Shown: piece by piece, positions 39,017-51,679 of the stretch
How the letters are laid out: the number at the start of each line of letters is the position of its first letter
Position numbering within the stretch: the first letter of the stretch is position 1
From: Pegea sp. RAD2-039
Lineage: Eukaryota; Chordata; Thaliacea; Salpida; Salpidae
Reading direction: 5' to 3'
DNA length: 64,000 nucleotides
Assembly: GCA_034620365.1 (NCBI GenBank)
Contig: JAQGEQ010000023.1
Span: 62,001-126,000, forward strand
Translations under genes and position numbers: made by a program
The notes under the pieces: generated by a model
The model's input: only the letters and a program-made list of their open reading frames with translations
Database searches by the model: none
What the model was told of the DNA's origin: nothing

Positions 39017-42000
39017 TTTTAACTAAACAGAATTCTGAAAAAATGATAGACACTTTCAACATAAGTTGCTTAAGTATAAATAACTTTAAATAATTTTTAT
39101 ATGTAAATTCCATGACTATACCAAAATCTATCACGTCTTTGATTAGGTTTTACTTATGCCACTACAATGTTTCTATTTTTTCTGTATCAATTTTAAATTG
39201 TAATACATAAAGCTGTTGGATTTGACACTTGCAGCCATATGTCGAATAAATAAATAAACTTAATTCAAAGATATAAAATCACTAATATAATTACTTATAT
39301 AAGAAGTTACAACAATATAACTTCAGTTTAAGACCATTATATAAGTATAATACAGAAAAGGCTTTGACATCAATAAAACTTTTCAAACAAATATACATTT
39401 AACTTCAAAACAAGATGAATTATTTAAAATGAAATTCAGAAAAGCTTTTTAAATCATTTTATCATAACAACTGATTTTGCTTAGGTTTGTAAACATAAGG
39501 GGTGTTACTAATTTTCAAAAACTTGTTTTAAACAAATTATGAACTAAATAAAATCAGTAATTTAATGAAATTAATATTAATAAATACAACTAAAAATAAA
39601 ATCTTAAATTAATTAAAAATTGTTTAAAAATACATCAGCTATAATAAAAAAGGTATAAAATGGAAATAAATTCAAAAGAATAATCCTATTTTTGAAAGAT
39701 CAATTAAAACCAATGAATACTTGAAAAGTAAATTAAAATTATAATTGTTTTACAAATTAGCTTGAATTAAAAATTAGATTTTAGCAAACTTTGTTCATTA
39801 AAATTCTGGTGTTCATAGACAAAAATAAAAAGATTTATTTAAATTTTAAATGTTTTTAATAAAATGTTAAAAAAAAGTAGAAACTTTTAACAAATTGTTT
39901 TTTAATAAAAGGAAAATACAATAAAATTGCATTAATTAGATTTTTCTATCTCTTGATCAAAAAAGACCTGTATAAACAACCTTTAATAAGTAAGATACTT
40001 TGGGCTTTTTTAGTTGTGCGTAAAATAAAAAATAGAGAAAGTAGTTTATTGCAACTAGAAAAAAAACACCTTACAAAATTTTAGAAACATTTTGAGCAAT
40101 ATGAACACATTACCAATTGAAAAAATCGTAAAATCTAAATTTTCTTTAAAGACATTAGTGACGGTAGCACTGACGTCTAAGAATTTATTAGGCTTCTAAA
40201 TCTTTTGGGGCTTCAATTTTTACCAATTAAAAGTTCTTCTACTTGCCATTACTTACACATATTCATTCTTAATCAGCCTTAAAGAAGTTTAATTAACATC
40301 CATAATTTTTGTATATTGTAATTTTAAGTAACACGCGTGGTGATAACGGTTATAGATGCTGATGAAATAAATTTTATAACTAAAAGAGGTAATTAGAATT
40401 CAACTAATCAACTAAATTTCTCAAAAATATTCAAAACGGTTTTTTACAAATATTCCTCTAAAAATTTTTTTTCTGAATTAAGTTTTCTTGAAAAACGCCA
40501 ATAAAAACTTTTCTATTGATTTTCAAAGTAATTAACACCATTACAAAAACTAAAAATTAAATTATGAGCTACGCCTTTTTAAATTTAACAAAGGCTTATT
40601 TTTAAAATAAACAAATTATATAATAATAACTGATTAAATTAAATCAAAAATTACTCCCAATAGAGTTCTGCTATTAACAAATAAGATTATACTTATTTAC
40701 AGTCGTAATAACTGTGAATTATTATAGCCTTTTATATTTTATAAATTATATCAAAGGTATATTGTATACGTAAACTGAAAATATTTTGATATCATCAAAT
40801 AAAAGAAATGGAATGAAAGTTAACCACGCTTTTAAGTCTTTTTCTTAAATTCTATACATATCATTTAAGTTTGAAAGTTTAGACGAGCTTAAGAATACTT
40901 TTTTAAAAAAGTTTTTAACACTGCTAGATAAAAGGTAGACTAACTGAGGCATAAGAACTCAACTAGCTATTCGCACAAAGTAATTAAATGCAATCTGAAT
41001 AATATCTAGATTTATTTTTGTAGTTTTAAAATGTTGTTAGAGTTGATTAATAAATTGTGATGAATCCATTCATTTTGTATCAGATGATACAGCTCTTATA
41101 TCGAACACAGAACTGATAAAACCTATTTCTTTAAAATATATAATTCCAATTTTATCTATTTATTTAACGCGTAGCAGCGAGTGACAAATTCAACAGCTCT
41201 TATAAAACACAAACATAGAACAAAGAGGTAAAAGAGGTTGAAGGTCTTCGTTATCACAACTTAAGATTATTACAGAAAGAATAGAAACACTGTAGAGGCA
41301 TAGGTAAAACGTAAGTTATGAGTAAAGATGTAATGTGACAAAATAGAAGAAGAAAGTGAGGATACTAACAGTGTTACATGTTACTTGTCAAAGAAACCAC
41401 TTAAATCTTGTTTTAAAGAACTAATCTAGCGTGTTATCTTGTAAAAAAACTCTTTGAATAGACATATTGCAAACTTATAAAGTCCATAATACTCTAAATA
41501 CTTAGGAATTGGTAATCTTTTTATTTCTTCATGTTTTCTAATAAAATCTACTGATTTTATTTAATTGATTGATTTCAACTTTTTGTGAAAATTGGTATCA
41601 ATGTTTTATGATTTCAAGAAAACTTTCATTATATTGTTTACTGATTGATTTCATCTTTGTATACATTCAAAACTCAATATAAGAACAAAAGCTGAAAATA
41701 TGTAAACCACAATTTGATTGTTTTTGTTCAAAGTCCATTCCATAAGTTGGATTTTATCAAGACCTTGTTTACTTTTGACATCATGTTTTTGTTATCAAAA
41801 CATATAAAAGATTAACTTGAATACTTACATCAAGAGTTAATTGTAAATTAGTTTGCTCATAATTAGAAACTTCATATTTACCAAAGAAGAGTTATTTTAA
41901 TAGATTTTTATGAATAATCTTTTTAGGCTGAACAAGTTTCAGACAATTATCAGATGTTTTTATGCCAACAAAGATTTCATACGTGATTGACACGACTGAT

Positions 42001-42402
42001 ATTAGCTTGATAAAAACTAATTATTAATTTTGTATGCATCAGTTTGAGGTAAAAAGTAAATAAAGTTGATGTTTATGATCAACGAAATGTCAGTTATCAA
42101 TTAACTTTATTTCATAAAATATATTTTTGTTGATTATAGGTTTCAAAATTAAAGATAAAAAATAACAAAAACTGCAGCTTGAATAAAGTGTCAAATTCTC
42201 TCTTAGAGAATCTGTTTAGTTTTATTAAGTTTTAGAACGAAATTATTTTTCAGCGTTTAACTTCAGAAATGTGCTTCAACTTTTTTGAAGAACTATTTTT
42301 TCCTCTTGATACACTGAAACGATATTTTAATAAAACGAATTCTTATATCTAATATTTAAAGTTTTTTTGACCAACTTTATTTTTTGATTGTATCAAGACA
42401 CA
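39017..42402. other. AT-rich spacer upstream of the intelectin-like gene
   Basis: I see no gene, tandem array or strong hairpin here. It includes the promoter side of both divergent neighbours. Confidence 0.55.
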
Positions 42403-45400
42403 ATGAAGCTGGTTTTATACTTAACTGTTTTTGTGTTGTCCTGTCCACTCTTGGTTAATTGTATAGCTGTAGATTTGGGTGACTGCGCATGCTTATGTGG
42501 ACTTGAAACTAACGGGGGTGTATTTGGAAACAGTCTTCAAACTTCAGTGAGTTTTAAAACTTATCAATAATCAAGCTAAAGAGATTATTACAAAACAAGA
42601 AAACTTTTTAGATTGGCAGCTTTGCTGATCAAGTTCGTGGAGAGAAGGGAGATGTTGGAATGCCAGGCAAAAGTGGGCTTCAGGTTAGTCCCTTTAAAAC
42701 TATTTTACAAAACAGTAATAAGAAAATCCATTTTACCAAAAGTCAATTCAGAGATTAACTAAATGTATAAACATGTTTGAAATATTAGGGGCCACCAGGG
42801 CGACCTGGTTTACGAGGAGTTAGAGGACCTCCGGGAACTTGTAGGTCAATGTTCAATTTTTAATGAAGTTTTAATTTGTATTTTTTGCTTCAGCTACTGG
42901 CTCATCAACAAGCCAGCTGTTAGCATCTTGTTTGGCATACAGAAATTCTGGGAGTTCACAGAATGGAATTTATCAGATTAAACCTTCCAACTTCTCATCA
43001 ACTTTTGCTGTTTGTTGCCATTTGTTTTGACAAATCAAATTCTAAAGTTGATTTTCAGACCTATTGTGATATGGAAACTACTGGAGGTGGCTGGACTCTG
43101 GTGGCTTCAATTCATGAAAATAACATTAATGGTAGATGTAATGTGGGTGACTTGTGGTCAGACGACCAGGGTGCTAACGGTTCCAGTGGTTAGTTACAGT
43201 TATTAAACTTTCATCTTTCATCAAAATTAAACTTTTATTGATATTTGTTCAGTTTCAAGTAATTGGGAAAATACGAATGTATTTGGACATATTGAAAGTG
43301 CCACAAGTGAAGATTATAAAAATTCTGGTTATTTTAACCTTGAAGTAAGCTTACTTCTTCATTCATCAACTTTCAATCTCCAGTTTATTGTTATTATAAA
43401 TTGAATATTGTTTACTGCAGTCAACTGATCTTATGCTTTGGCATGTTCCAAATGATACACCGCCAAATAGATGGTCAGATGCAGCTTTCTTGAAGTACTA
43501 CACTGATAACAACTTTCTAAGCAATTATGGAGGAAACCTCCGAAGTTTATATCAACGTTATTCACCAAAGCATCTCGATGCTAATCTGACAAGTACCTTC
43601 ATCTTAAATAGATTTATATTTAAACCGACAATTTTAGATAATGCTTATGAGGGGGTGGCCACTATTCTCAACGCTGTTAATGAATCAGCCGTCGATATTA
43701 GAGGCGCGATTCCTGACTTTTTCCTTTATCAATATGACGGCTCACCAAGTCCAATGACCTCGATATCGGATGGAGGTAACGACATGTATGATAGCGGGAA
43801 CCAGGTTAATTGGTTGTCAACAGCTTCCATCAAGCTTTAACTCTTCTGTTTCAAGGTCTCTATCCGTGTTGATGAGGGAGAATGGAAGCTTTTGTCGTAT
43901 GGAGAGTCATTTACGTAAGTTCAATTACTTTCTTCTCAGATAAATTCCCCTTCATCTGATTTTTGTAGTGATTTGAATATCGGTTATGATGTGGCAACTA
44001 ATATTTATGCTCATCCTTTTGTCACTTTGTGGCATATTGAGAACCGGGACGGTTTGAAGGAAACTTTTGATTTAAAAGTAAATTATAAATCTTATTTTTT
44101 TGCAAATTGTGTACGCTTAGTTGATGCATAGGTGGAATCGGGAACAGGAGCTGATAATTCAGGATACCTAGCAAGTTATTCAGGAGACGTAATCTTGGAT
44201 AATTTTGTTCTTCATTACAAAACATTCAATGTTTATGGAGCTGACGACCCTTCGATTGTAGAAGTTTATTTTTCCATCTCGAATACTCAAGTGAAAACTG
44301 CTTTTAATCAATCACAACAACTTGGAATTGATTATGATTATTGTTTGTTGACTGAAAACTGTTTTAGGACTGGGGCTCTGTGTACACTGTAAATCCAGAG
44401 AATTTCAAGCCTCTTCAATGGAGTCGTGAAACTGATAATTTAATGAATACTATCAGGTTTAGTGGATTCCCTCAAAATATTATCGCCGGTTATACTCTTT
44501 TTTCACGGTTAGCTTTAAACACAGGAGTTGACACACTAAATTTTAGTAATTTATTAATTTCTAAAGTTCAACTTTCATCAATATAGCCGAGTCTAACATC
44601 CGGGAAGCTTTAACAATTTTACTTCGAGTCATTTCAAGATTCCCGACAATCGAAGGTCAATTTAAAGCTTAAAATTCAATCATTTTGAAATGAAAATAAT
44701 TGTTACAGGTGTGGACTGCTCAAGGTACAATGAAAGTGTCATTACTCCGGTGAAGTTTAGTGTGGGATCAGAAGAAGAAGTGATGAGAAGGACTCCTCCA
44801 ATGCAGAAGAAAGAAGTTACTCCTGGCTTCATCCAATTCCGCGCGATCGATCCTGATAACAATGCATTTGCTCTCTGCCCTGGGGTCAAGTTAGTTCTTT
44901 CGATTTGTGAATATTTCAGAATATCACTTCTTATCATTAAAACTTATTTCTCACTTCACTGTGAGATCTCACTTTAAAAGGATAAATTGTAAAATAGTAA
45001 AGTATATTTCCACTTTTTTATGAACTTCATCAAATTGAAATTAATTTCTCTATATGATCATTAAATTCTTCTTTCGAAATTATTTCTACATCAAAGGTCG
45101 GCAGCTTGTAGAACAGCATCTGTTTGTATTGGAGGTGCATCGCATTCTTCAACAGGTGCGAAGACATGCGGTGACTTCTCTGGTAAACCTCAAATATAGA
45201 ATCGATAAAATTATAAAGTTTCATTTTCTTCAGGATTTGACGGATTAAAAGAAGATAATCCGACAGATTTCGAGCCTGCTGGTTCAGCGAAAAGCCTCAA
45301 CGATTTGAAGTCTACAATTATGATCTTTACTCGAGACACAAACTCTGTTTCTCAAACTACTCCACCTCCAGTTGTTGTAAAGAAAGTCAAGTCCAAAAAG

Positions 45401-45409
45401 TCTGCCTGA
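42403..45409 (+). CDS. Intelectin-like secreted lectin with collagen-like stalk and split recognition domain
   Basis: Fifteen exons join in phase to 668 codons, about twice the length of human ITLN1 (313). A signal peptide (MKLVLYLTVFVLSCPLLVNC) is followed by Cys-rich residues, then a short Gly-X-Y stretch (GPPGRPGLRGVRGPPGT, exons 42612-42683 and 42789-42840). The fibrinogen-related/intelectin domain starts at 42894 (NGIYQIKP, YCDMETTGGGWTLVASIHEN, DYKNSGYF, MLWHVPND, LRSLYQRYSP). After this, about 270 residues unrelated to intelectin (43575-44708) intervene, with SISDGGNDMYDSGNQ as a marker. The domain then resumes (ESVITPVKFSVGSEEE, TPGFIQFRAID, ALCPGVK, VCIGGA, CGDFSGFDG, STIMIFTR). Residues binding sugar in human ITLN1 (His263, Glu274, Trp288) are not kept. 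Likely an innate-immune or tunic lectin with altered specificity (inferred). Confidence 0.9.
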
Positions 45410-45864
45410 TGTTTTTGGATAATTTAGTTGAAGACTTAAAATTGCAACTTTAATCTCCTAATAGAACTATAATAAAAATGATTGGAACCAACAATTTGTC
45501 ATGTATCTGTAGTTGATTTTAACAGATCGGGTTTAAGAGGATAATAAATTAACAGGAAAAGGTCTCTTTCTTAGCTTGGTAAACTCTCGTTTAGTTTTGA
45601 AAAATCAAATTGTTGACTTTATTCGAATCTTAATTATAGAAATGTAAATTGTATTTTTAAACTAGATGGAACTTTTTGCTTGTTGATAGTAGTAAAATTA
45701 GTAAAAAAAACGAAAATAACCTAAGCGCTTGTTGGATTTTTGAAAATTGAGCTTCTTAATTTAAATGATCTTTCAAATCTTAATTTAAAGGTATAAAATA
45801 AATGTTTTGAACAAGGTGAAAACAGGTTTGTTTGTTGCTTGTTGTGATATATCCAAACTGTATA

Positions 45865-46045
45865 ACAGAAGAGTATTCTATCGCAAAAGTAAATGTCATT
45901 CAAAAGAAAGTATTGGTACGCTACAAGGTTATGAGTCTTTTTCTGTATGCTTACACTTGGGTTGTTTACCATTGCTTACTTTTACTGTTATGCGCAATTT
46001 ATAATTGAATAAAGCTCTCTTAAAGATTTATTATCGTTACAATAT
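45865..46045. repeat. Dispersed repeat, copy B
   Basis: Matches copy A at 37490-37670 at both ends: TATAACAGAAGAGTATTCTA at the start and GAATAAAGCTCTCTTAAAG at the end, with a diverged middle. Part of the start recurs at about 46395-46435. Confidence 0.5.
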
Positions 46046-46169
46046 ATTTATCGATAATTTTTTTGTCAAATTGTTTTGACACTATTAGAGCTTAAAGTAA
46101 TAAAGAGGATTTGCTTCACTAGGTTAAGTGAATGATGGCTTAATAGACAATATGGTGATAATAAATGTA

Positions 46170-46700
46170 GAAGATGAAGAGCTAGATGAATCTGGGTCTG
46201 TTTCCCATAAAGAAATAATGACGAGCTTTGATGGTCCAAGCACCAGGAGCAGTGACGTCCAATTTATTTAAAGGAGTAGCTCCAAAGCACTACAGATAGA
46301 ACTGATTAGCGTTGATGGTAATCGTGGTACATCTAAGACATGAGAGGTTTTGTCGTTTACGATCCAATTATTTACTTGAACCGAAAGTGGTATATTAAAC
46401 AGTATAACAGAAGAGTATTTTTACCGCATACGTAAATGTCGGTGATTTTACTTGTGACTATTCTGTACTGTTCGTGAGAAACAACTCTTTTCTTAATTGA
46501 GCTTGATTTTCACCAAATTCTATTCAAGCACCATGTAAAGATACACTTTTAGAAGTAATGTACTGTCAGTAGAGACGACGGCAGAAACATCATCATTGTA
46601 ATTGACCCCTATCCTATTCTCAATCCAACTATACTCAATAGGATGTTCCAGCCCTTACCCTTTTTACTAACATTAAAAAGTGATGCCCTAGACAACTTTG
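46170..46700 (-). pseudogene. Decayed coding remnant, family unknown
   Basis: The minus strand carries several protein-like segments in different frames, e.g. KLDVTAPGAWTIKARHYFF and EHPIEYSWIENRIGVNYND. Their composition is unlike the AT-rich spacer around them. They do not form one open gene and have a few breaks. I cannot say whether the source was a host gene or a mobile element. Confidence 0.35.
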
Positions 46701-48639
46701 GCATGATAACACATACCAGCCGTCATTTGCACTTAGTAATTGAGCTCCACTGAACAAATTAACTGATGGAATTTTATATTTTCAACCGCTGCAGGATAGG
46801 GCCCTGTTTCTATCTAACAATTTGCAAGCGCATTAATGTATGTATAATTCTGATTTTTAATTAGTTTTGCATGTAATTACAAAGCACTAACATAACTTCA
46901 GGCTTCGCTTTATTTGTTGGTATTTTCTCGTAGTTCCACAACTTGCAGCTATTTCAACAGCAGGGTAATCCCTTCCATTGCCATACGTTTATAAAATCAG
47001 CTGCTGTAAGCTTGTTTCAGTTGAGCTTTGATGCTGTGCAGCCTTATTAAGAAATATTTGCTATTTTAATTCAAATAAAAACTTGAGCAAGCGTTTCTCA
47101 TAATAGAGATATTTAATCTTGAAGGCTTTAATAAGTAATAGAACGAAATTAACAAATGGTTCATATAGTTATCTGGATAAATAATTTTTTCCTAGGCCGT
47201 ATTACAAATCTATGTTACGTTTGAAGAAAATTTTTCGCTAATCAAAACTTAAATAGTCTTACCATAAACTGTCTGTGAATAAGTCATATTTTTTTTTGCT
47301 GCTATCAATTATTAAAGTTTATCAGTAATGAAAAAGCATCAATTTGAAAGTCATAGTATCATTTTAGCTTTCTAGAGTATAGAGATGCAATCATATGTCT
47401 TAAGTTATGCTCCCAAAAACTTTGTGCATTACTCTTTTAATGAAACTTATGACAGAATATAATTGTTAACCTTTTTTACTCTATTTAATCAAGCAATTGT
47501 TTTGCAATGTATAAAATAAAAAATAATTGACGTAAGGCAACTTATTTTTAGTACAGCTTTCTTCCATTTCAAGCTTTCTGATTAGCTATTTTTCGGTCTT
47601 TTAGTCACAAAGCCAAATTAAAATGTGTAGTAGTAAGCTTATCAATAAATAATGTGGTAAGTAAGTTTCATTCCTGGCGCCCAGAAAAGTATTTTTGAAT
47701 AAGTACTCTTACTATTTTAGTTTTTAAAATTTCTTAATATATTTTCGAATATATTTTGTTCAGTAAGTAATTAAAACATATTTTTTTGGAATTTTTTTGC
47801 TAACTATGGTTTATTGTAATGTCAATAGTTAAGTAACGATCATAAATTTTAATATGCTTTTATGTATAAACATTACATAAAAAACTATTTAAATAATTAA
47901 AAATTGGTTTTTAGCTAAAAAAAATTTCCTAAAAACTTGCTTATAGAGTATATCTTTGAATAAATTATCTTAAGCTTAAGAAAACTTGTAGAATAAATTC
48001 ATTTCTAAAAATTATCATGTTAATTATTATTGTAATTCTATAAAATGTATAAATTATTTTTAGCAAACAATATTTTCATAAACATAATTAAATCTTTTTA
48101 ATTTTTTGCTTCTATAATTACAGTTAATATAAAACAAACTATTTATTAAAAAACCGATTTTATAAAATATCATTTTAGATCATGTTAATCTTGAATATTT
48201 GTATTTTTTTTTTGATATTGCTTTCTTTGTAAATATTTTTGTCACTATAATTATTTATAGTTTTAAGCATTGTAACATATACGATTAAGTGATTTAAAAA
48301 CTATTTATGTTATTAAATTGATTCTGATTTATTTTTTTAAATTTATTCTTTTTTTATTAAAAAAAAACTTCTCTAAATATAAATTTTTTCATATAGAAAC
48401 TATTTCCTGGTTTTTGGATAATTTTTCTTAAAGTTAAATGAAGTTAAGAGCTAATTATTTGTTGTTTTAAGGTTGACTGTTTATTATAAGAGTGAATATT
48501 TATTATTTACCTATAATATTTGTCTATAAAAGTATATTATTCATTTTTTTAAATAATAAATTTATATTTATTTATGTTTAAAATTTAATGTTTGATGGTT
48601 TATTTTTTAAGAGATAAATTCTTTATTTCAAGTAATATA

Positions 48640-49911
48640 ATGTCTGATTCAAATAACAAAGTTTCAACTGTTGAAGAACCAGATAAATCTTTGGTAATAA
48701 AAGCTAATCCTCAACGAAAAAGATTTGGGAAATCAAAGCTAGCAAATAATAACAGAATTCCTGATGAAATATTACAAAATGATAAGTTGAATCAAGCAAT
48801 CAAAATTATACCAGAAAACTATGAGTTTGAAATCCATAAAACGATTCATAAAATTCGACAAGCAAATGCTAAAACTGTTGCTCTTCAGTTTCCAGAAGGC
48901 TTACTTCTATTTGCTTGTACTATTGCTGATATAATTGAAACATTTACAGAAGCTTCTACTGTTATAATGGGTGATGTTACATATGGAGCTTGTTGTGTTG
49001 ATGACTATAGTGCTAGAGCTCTTTCCTGTGACTTTATGGTTCATTATGGTCATAGTTGTTTGGTTCCAATTAACCATATGCCAGATATTAAAATGCTTTA
49101 TATATTTGTCCATATTCAGATTGATAACCATCATTTTATAGACACCATTAGTTTTAACTTTCAGCCTGGAACCACACTTTTATTAATTAGTACAGTTCAG
49201 TTTATAAAAGTTCTACAATTTACAAAAAAGGAATTAGAAAAGAAAAATATTAAAGTTATTATACCACAAAGTAGACCTCTGTCGGCTGGGGAAGTTTTAG
49301 GTTGTACTTCTCCTGATATGAACTCTTCAGGTGCTGATGCAATTATCTATCTTGGTGATGGTCGTTTTCATCTTGAGTCCATGATGATTGCTAATCCTTC
49401 TATTCCAGCATATGCTTATGATCCATATAAAAAGCAACTTACAATTGAAAAATATGATCATAATAAAATGAGAGATATTCGTAAGGATGCTATTGATAAA
49501 GCAGCAAAAGCTCAAGTTTGGGGCTTAATTATGGGGACACTTGGTAGGCAAGGGTCCCCTAAAGTAATTAAACATTTAAAAGATACAATGATAAGAGCTG
49601 GGAAAGATGTAATAGTGGTTTTGTTATCTGAGATTTATCCAAATAAACTCAGTTTATTTAAAGAAGTTGAAGCATGGGTTCAAGTAGCTTGTCCTAGATT
49701 ATCAATTGATTGGGGAACAGCTTTTGATAAACCTCTTTTGAATCCATATGAAGCTGGAGTTGCTTTAAAACTTTGTGAGTTTAAAAACCCTTATCCAATG
49801 GACTTTTATGCTAATGATAGCTCTGGACCTTGGACTCCAAATAATCAAGAACACAGACCATCAGTAAAAAGTTTACTTGCCCAGCGCCAAAAATTGTTGA
49901 AAGTGAAATAA
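48640..49911 (+). CDS. DPH1: Diphthamide synthase subunit DPH1 (intronless)
   Basis: With DPH2, transfers the 3-amino-3-carboxypropyl group of S-adenosylmethionine to a histidine of elongation factor 2, the first step of diphthamide. One open frame; ATG at 48640 (MSDSNNKVS) is chosen because an acceptor-like TTTCAAG stands 8 bases before it, giving 423 codons, close to the human length. Conserved blocks: [58 protein letters not shown] and [10 protein letters not shown]. The cysteines in GACCVDD, GCTSPD and ACPRL are the expected three ligands of the radical 4Fe-4S cluster. Human DPH1 has many introns; none here. PPP4R2 follows 137 bases downstream on the same strand. Confidence 0.96.
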   Translation: MSDSNNKVSTVEEPDKSLVIKANPQRKRFGKSKLANNNRIPDEILQNDKLNQAIKIIPENYEFEIHKTIHKIRQANAKTVALQFPEGLLLFACTIADIIETFTEASTVIMGDVTYGACCVDDYSARALSCDFMVHYGHSCLVPINHMPDIKMLYIFVHIQIDNHHFIDTISFNFQPGTTLLLISTVQFIKVLQFTKKELEKKNIKVIIPQSRPLSAGEVLGCTSPDMNSSGADAIIYLGDGRFHLESMMIANPSIPAYAYDPYKKQLTIEKYDHNKMRDIRKDAIDKAAKAQVWGLIMGTLGRQGSPKVIKHLKDTMIRAGKDVIVVLLSEIYPNKLSLFKEVEAWVQVACPRLSIDWGTAFDKPLLNPYEAGVALKLCEFKNPYPMDFYANDSSGPWTPNNQEHRPSVKSLLAQRQKLLKVK

Positions 49912-50026
49912 TTTCTTCTTCGACTAAACTCTATGTAATATGATTAGTAACTTTCGTGTATATGTGAATATAGGATTGTTTATGTGATCTTTTATATCCT
50001 TGATAGATTTTAATCTTTTTTCTTGC

Positions 50027-50028
50027 AG
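50027..50028 (+). promoter_or_regulatory. Acceptor AG before PPP4R2
   Basis: A pyrimidine tract ending TTTTTTCTTGCAG lies 20 bases before the PPP4R2 ATG and 116 bases after the DPH1 stop. With no upstream exon seen, SL trans-splicing of a DPH1-PPP4R2 operon is a reasonable reading (inferred). Confidence 0.4.
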
Positions 50029-50048
50029 TCTCATTAAGGTAATTAACT

Positions 50049-51679
50049 ATGAAACCTAAACCAGCGTCTTTAAATATATCTGATTCTGTTGATAATCACT
50101 TACCTGGTGTAGAACAATTAGTGAAAGCAGTTGAAAGTAAGCTTCAAGTTTTTATTAACAGATCTGAAAATAGGTTTTTTCAGATTTTGAAATTGATTCT
50201 ACTAATTTTTCCAAAGAGCTTGACCAATACTTAACTCATGTTGCAAAAACAGGAGACACCTTGTAAGTAGTTTACTAAATAGATAACAATTTGTAACAAA
50301 ATTTAATAAATGAAATTGGAAATTTTGAAAATGATTTTTTCAATGATGAAATACTTGATGATGATTGGTTGACAGATTGACATGGAATAAAGTGAAGAAT
50401 GTTTTTATTCATAAATTGAAACTTGTAATGGATGATTTCTACCATCAAGCTCCATATGAAGCTGGAAAAGTGAACGCAAATTGTGAAAATGAAAAGTTTG
50501 AATACTTGAAAGAAATCTTTATCAAACAGACATCAACTTTTGAGAGGTTCACAAACTCCCAAAAACTCCCAAATCTTAATCTTCATCTTTTTTTAGCGCT
50601 CCTTTCACCTTCCAGCGCCTCTGTGAGTTGGTTCAAAATCCCAAACAAAACTACACAAAGTCTGAGAAGTTTATGAGAGCATTAGAGAAGAATTTGTTGA
50701 TTGTCAGCTCCTGGTGTTCTCTTCCGTCAAGGTAAGATTTGCTCTGAAGTGATCTTCACTAAATCTTCATCCCTACAGGAGATTAACGGATCCAGGAGCA
50801 AATGGATCCGTTGAATATAATACTCCTTCAAAAACAGAGTAAGACATCATTGATGATTTTAAAGATAATTTTAAAGATTTTTTATAGGTCTTTGAGTGTG
50901 ATGAGTTACCCTCCTCCCCGCTCAGCGCCCTTGCCGCCTTCCCCGATGTTGACGTCATCGCCTAATCTCGCGGAGAAGATCTTCGATAGCGTCCGAACAA
51001 ATCTGTCGGAAGAGCTGGAAAATGCGGATAAAGAAAATGAGTTGATGAACGGAAATGTCGAACATACGACACCTAGTGGTGATAAGGTGAACGATGATGA
51101 GAAGAAAGATAAAGAGGATGAAGACATCAGTAAGAAGTCTGGAGATGGCAAAGAGTCTCCTGAAAAGTTTGATGATCCGCTCAAAGATGAGATTTCTTCG
51201 GATGTAGAGATGAAATCTGTTGTGGAAGATCTTGTAGCAGAGAAAGATCAGAATAATCCTCCCGTGGAAGATAATCAATCGTCAGGAGATGTGTCTGTAG
51301 ATGAAAAGAAAGAAGAAAATTCAAGTGATGAAGTCAAGGGTAAGTGATGTTGTTCATCAGACTTTTTATTAAAAAAATAAATAAATTGAAACAGAACAAA
51401 GTAAAGACACATCTTCAAGTGAAGAAAAAGTAGAAAAAGATGAAGAGATAAAGTTGATGGAAGCTGGAAATGAACTGGCCAATCACGAGGTTTCTTTCTC
51501 ATCCTTCTTTTATCAAAGACTGAAACTGAATTATTTTTCAGGAAATTGAAGTTGATCAACAATCTGTTTCAAAAAGAAAACGCGAAGAAGGAGCAAATCT
51601 TTCTTCGAAGTATCAAGAGTTGATTCCAGAGTCACCTACCAAAAAATGCAAATTAGAAACAAAAGATGAAGAAGATTAA
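50049..51679 (+). CDS. PPP4R2: Protein phosphatase 4 regulatory subunit 2
   Basis: Regulatory subunit that targets PP4 catalytic subunit, with roles in DNA-damage response, centrosomes and snRNP assembly. Eight exons (50049-50136, 50184-50262, 50376-50546, 50597-50731, 50779-50838, 50888-51339, 51395-51489, 51542-51679) give 405 codons in phase. The conserved N-terminal half contains [52 protein letters not shown] and VSS, matching human PPP4R2 block by block. A proline patch ([12 protein letters not shown]) leads to a long acidic, Ser/Lys-rich disordered tail, and the end carries the basic cluster SKRKRE, a possible nuclear signal. N-terminal extension of about 25 residues compared with human. 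Confidence 0.93.

Larger units (their letters stand above)
45410..48639. other. Spacer with repeat copies and decayed coding remnants
   Basis: After the intelectin-like gene come a dispersed-repeat copy (45865-46045), a partial copy near 46395-46435 and minus-strand protein-like remnants (46170-46700). From about 47000 to 48600 the DNA is AT-rich without recognised content. Confidence 0.5.

Noticed and set aside
50773-51562. Several serine/leucine-rich minus-strand frames
   Set aside because: They are antisense shadows of the acidic PPP4R2 tail exon, which is in phase with recognised PPP4R2 exons.
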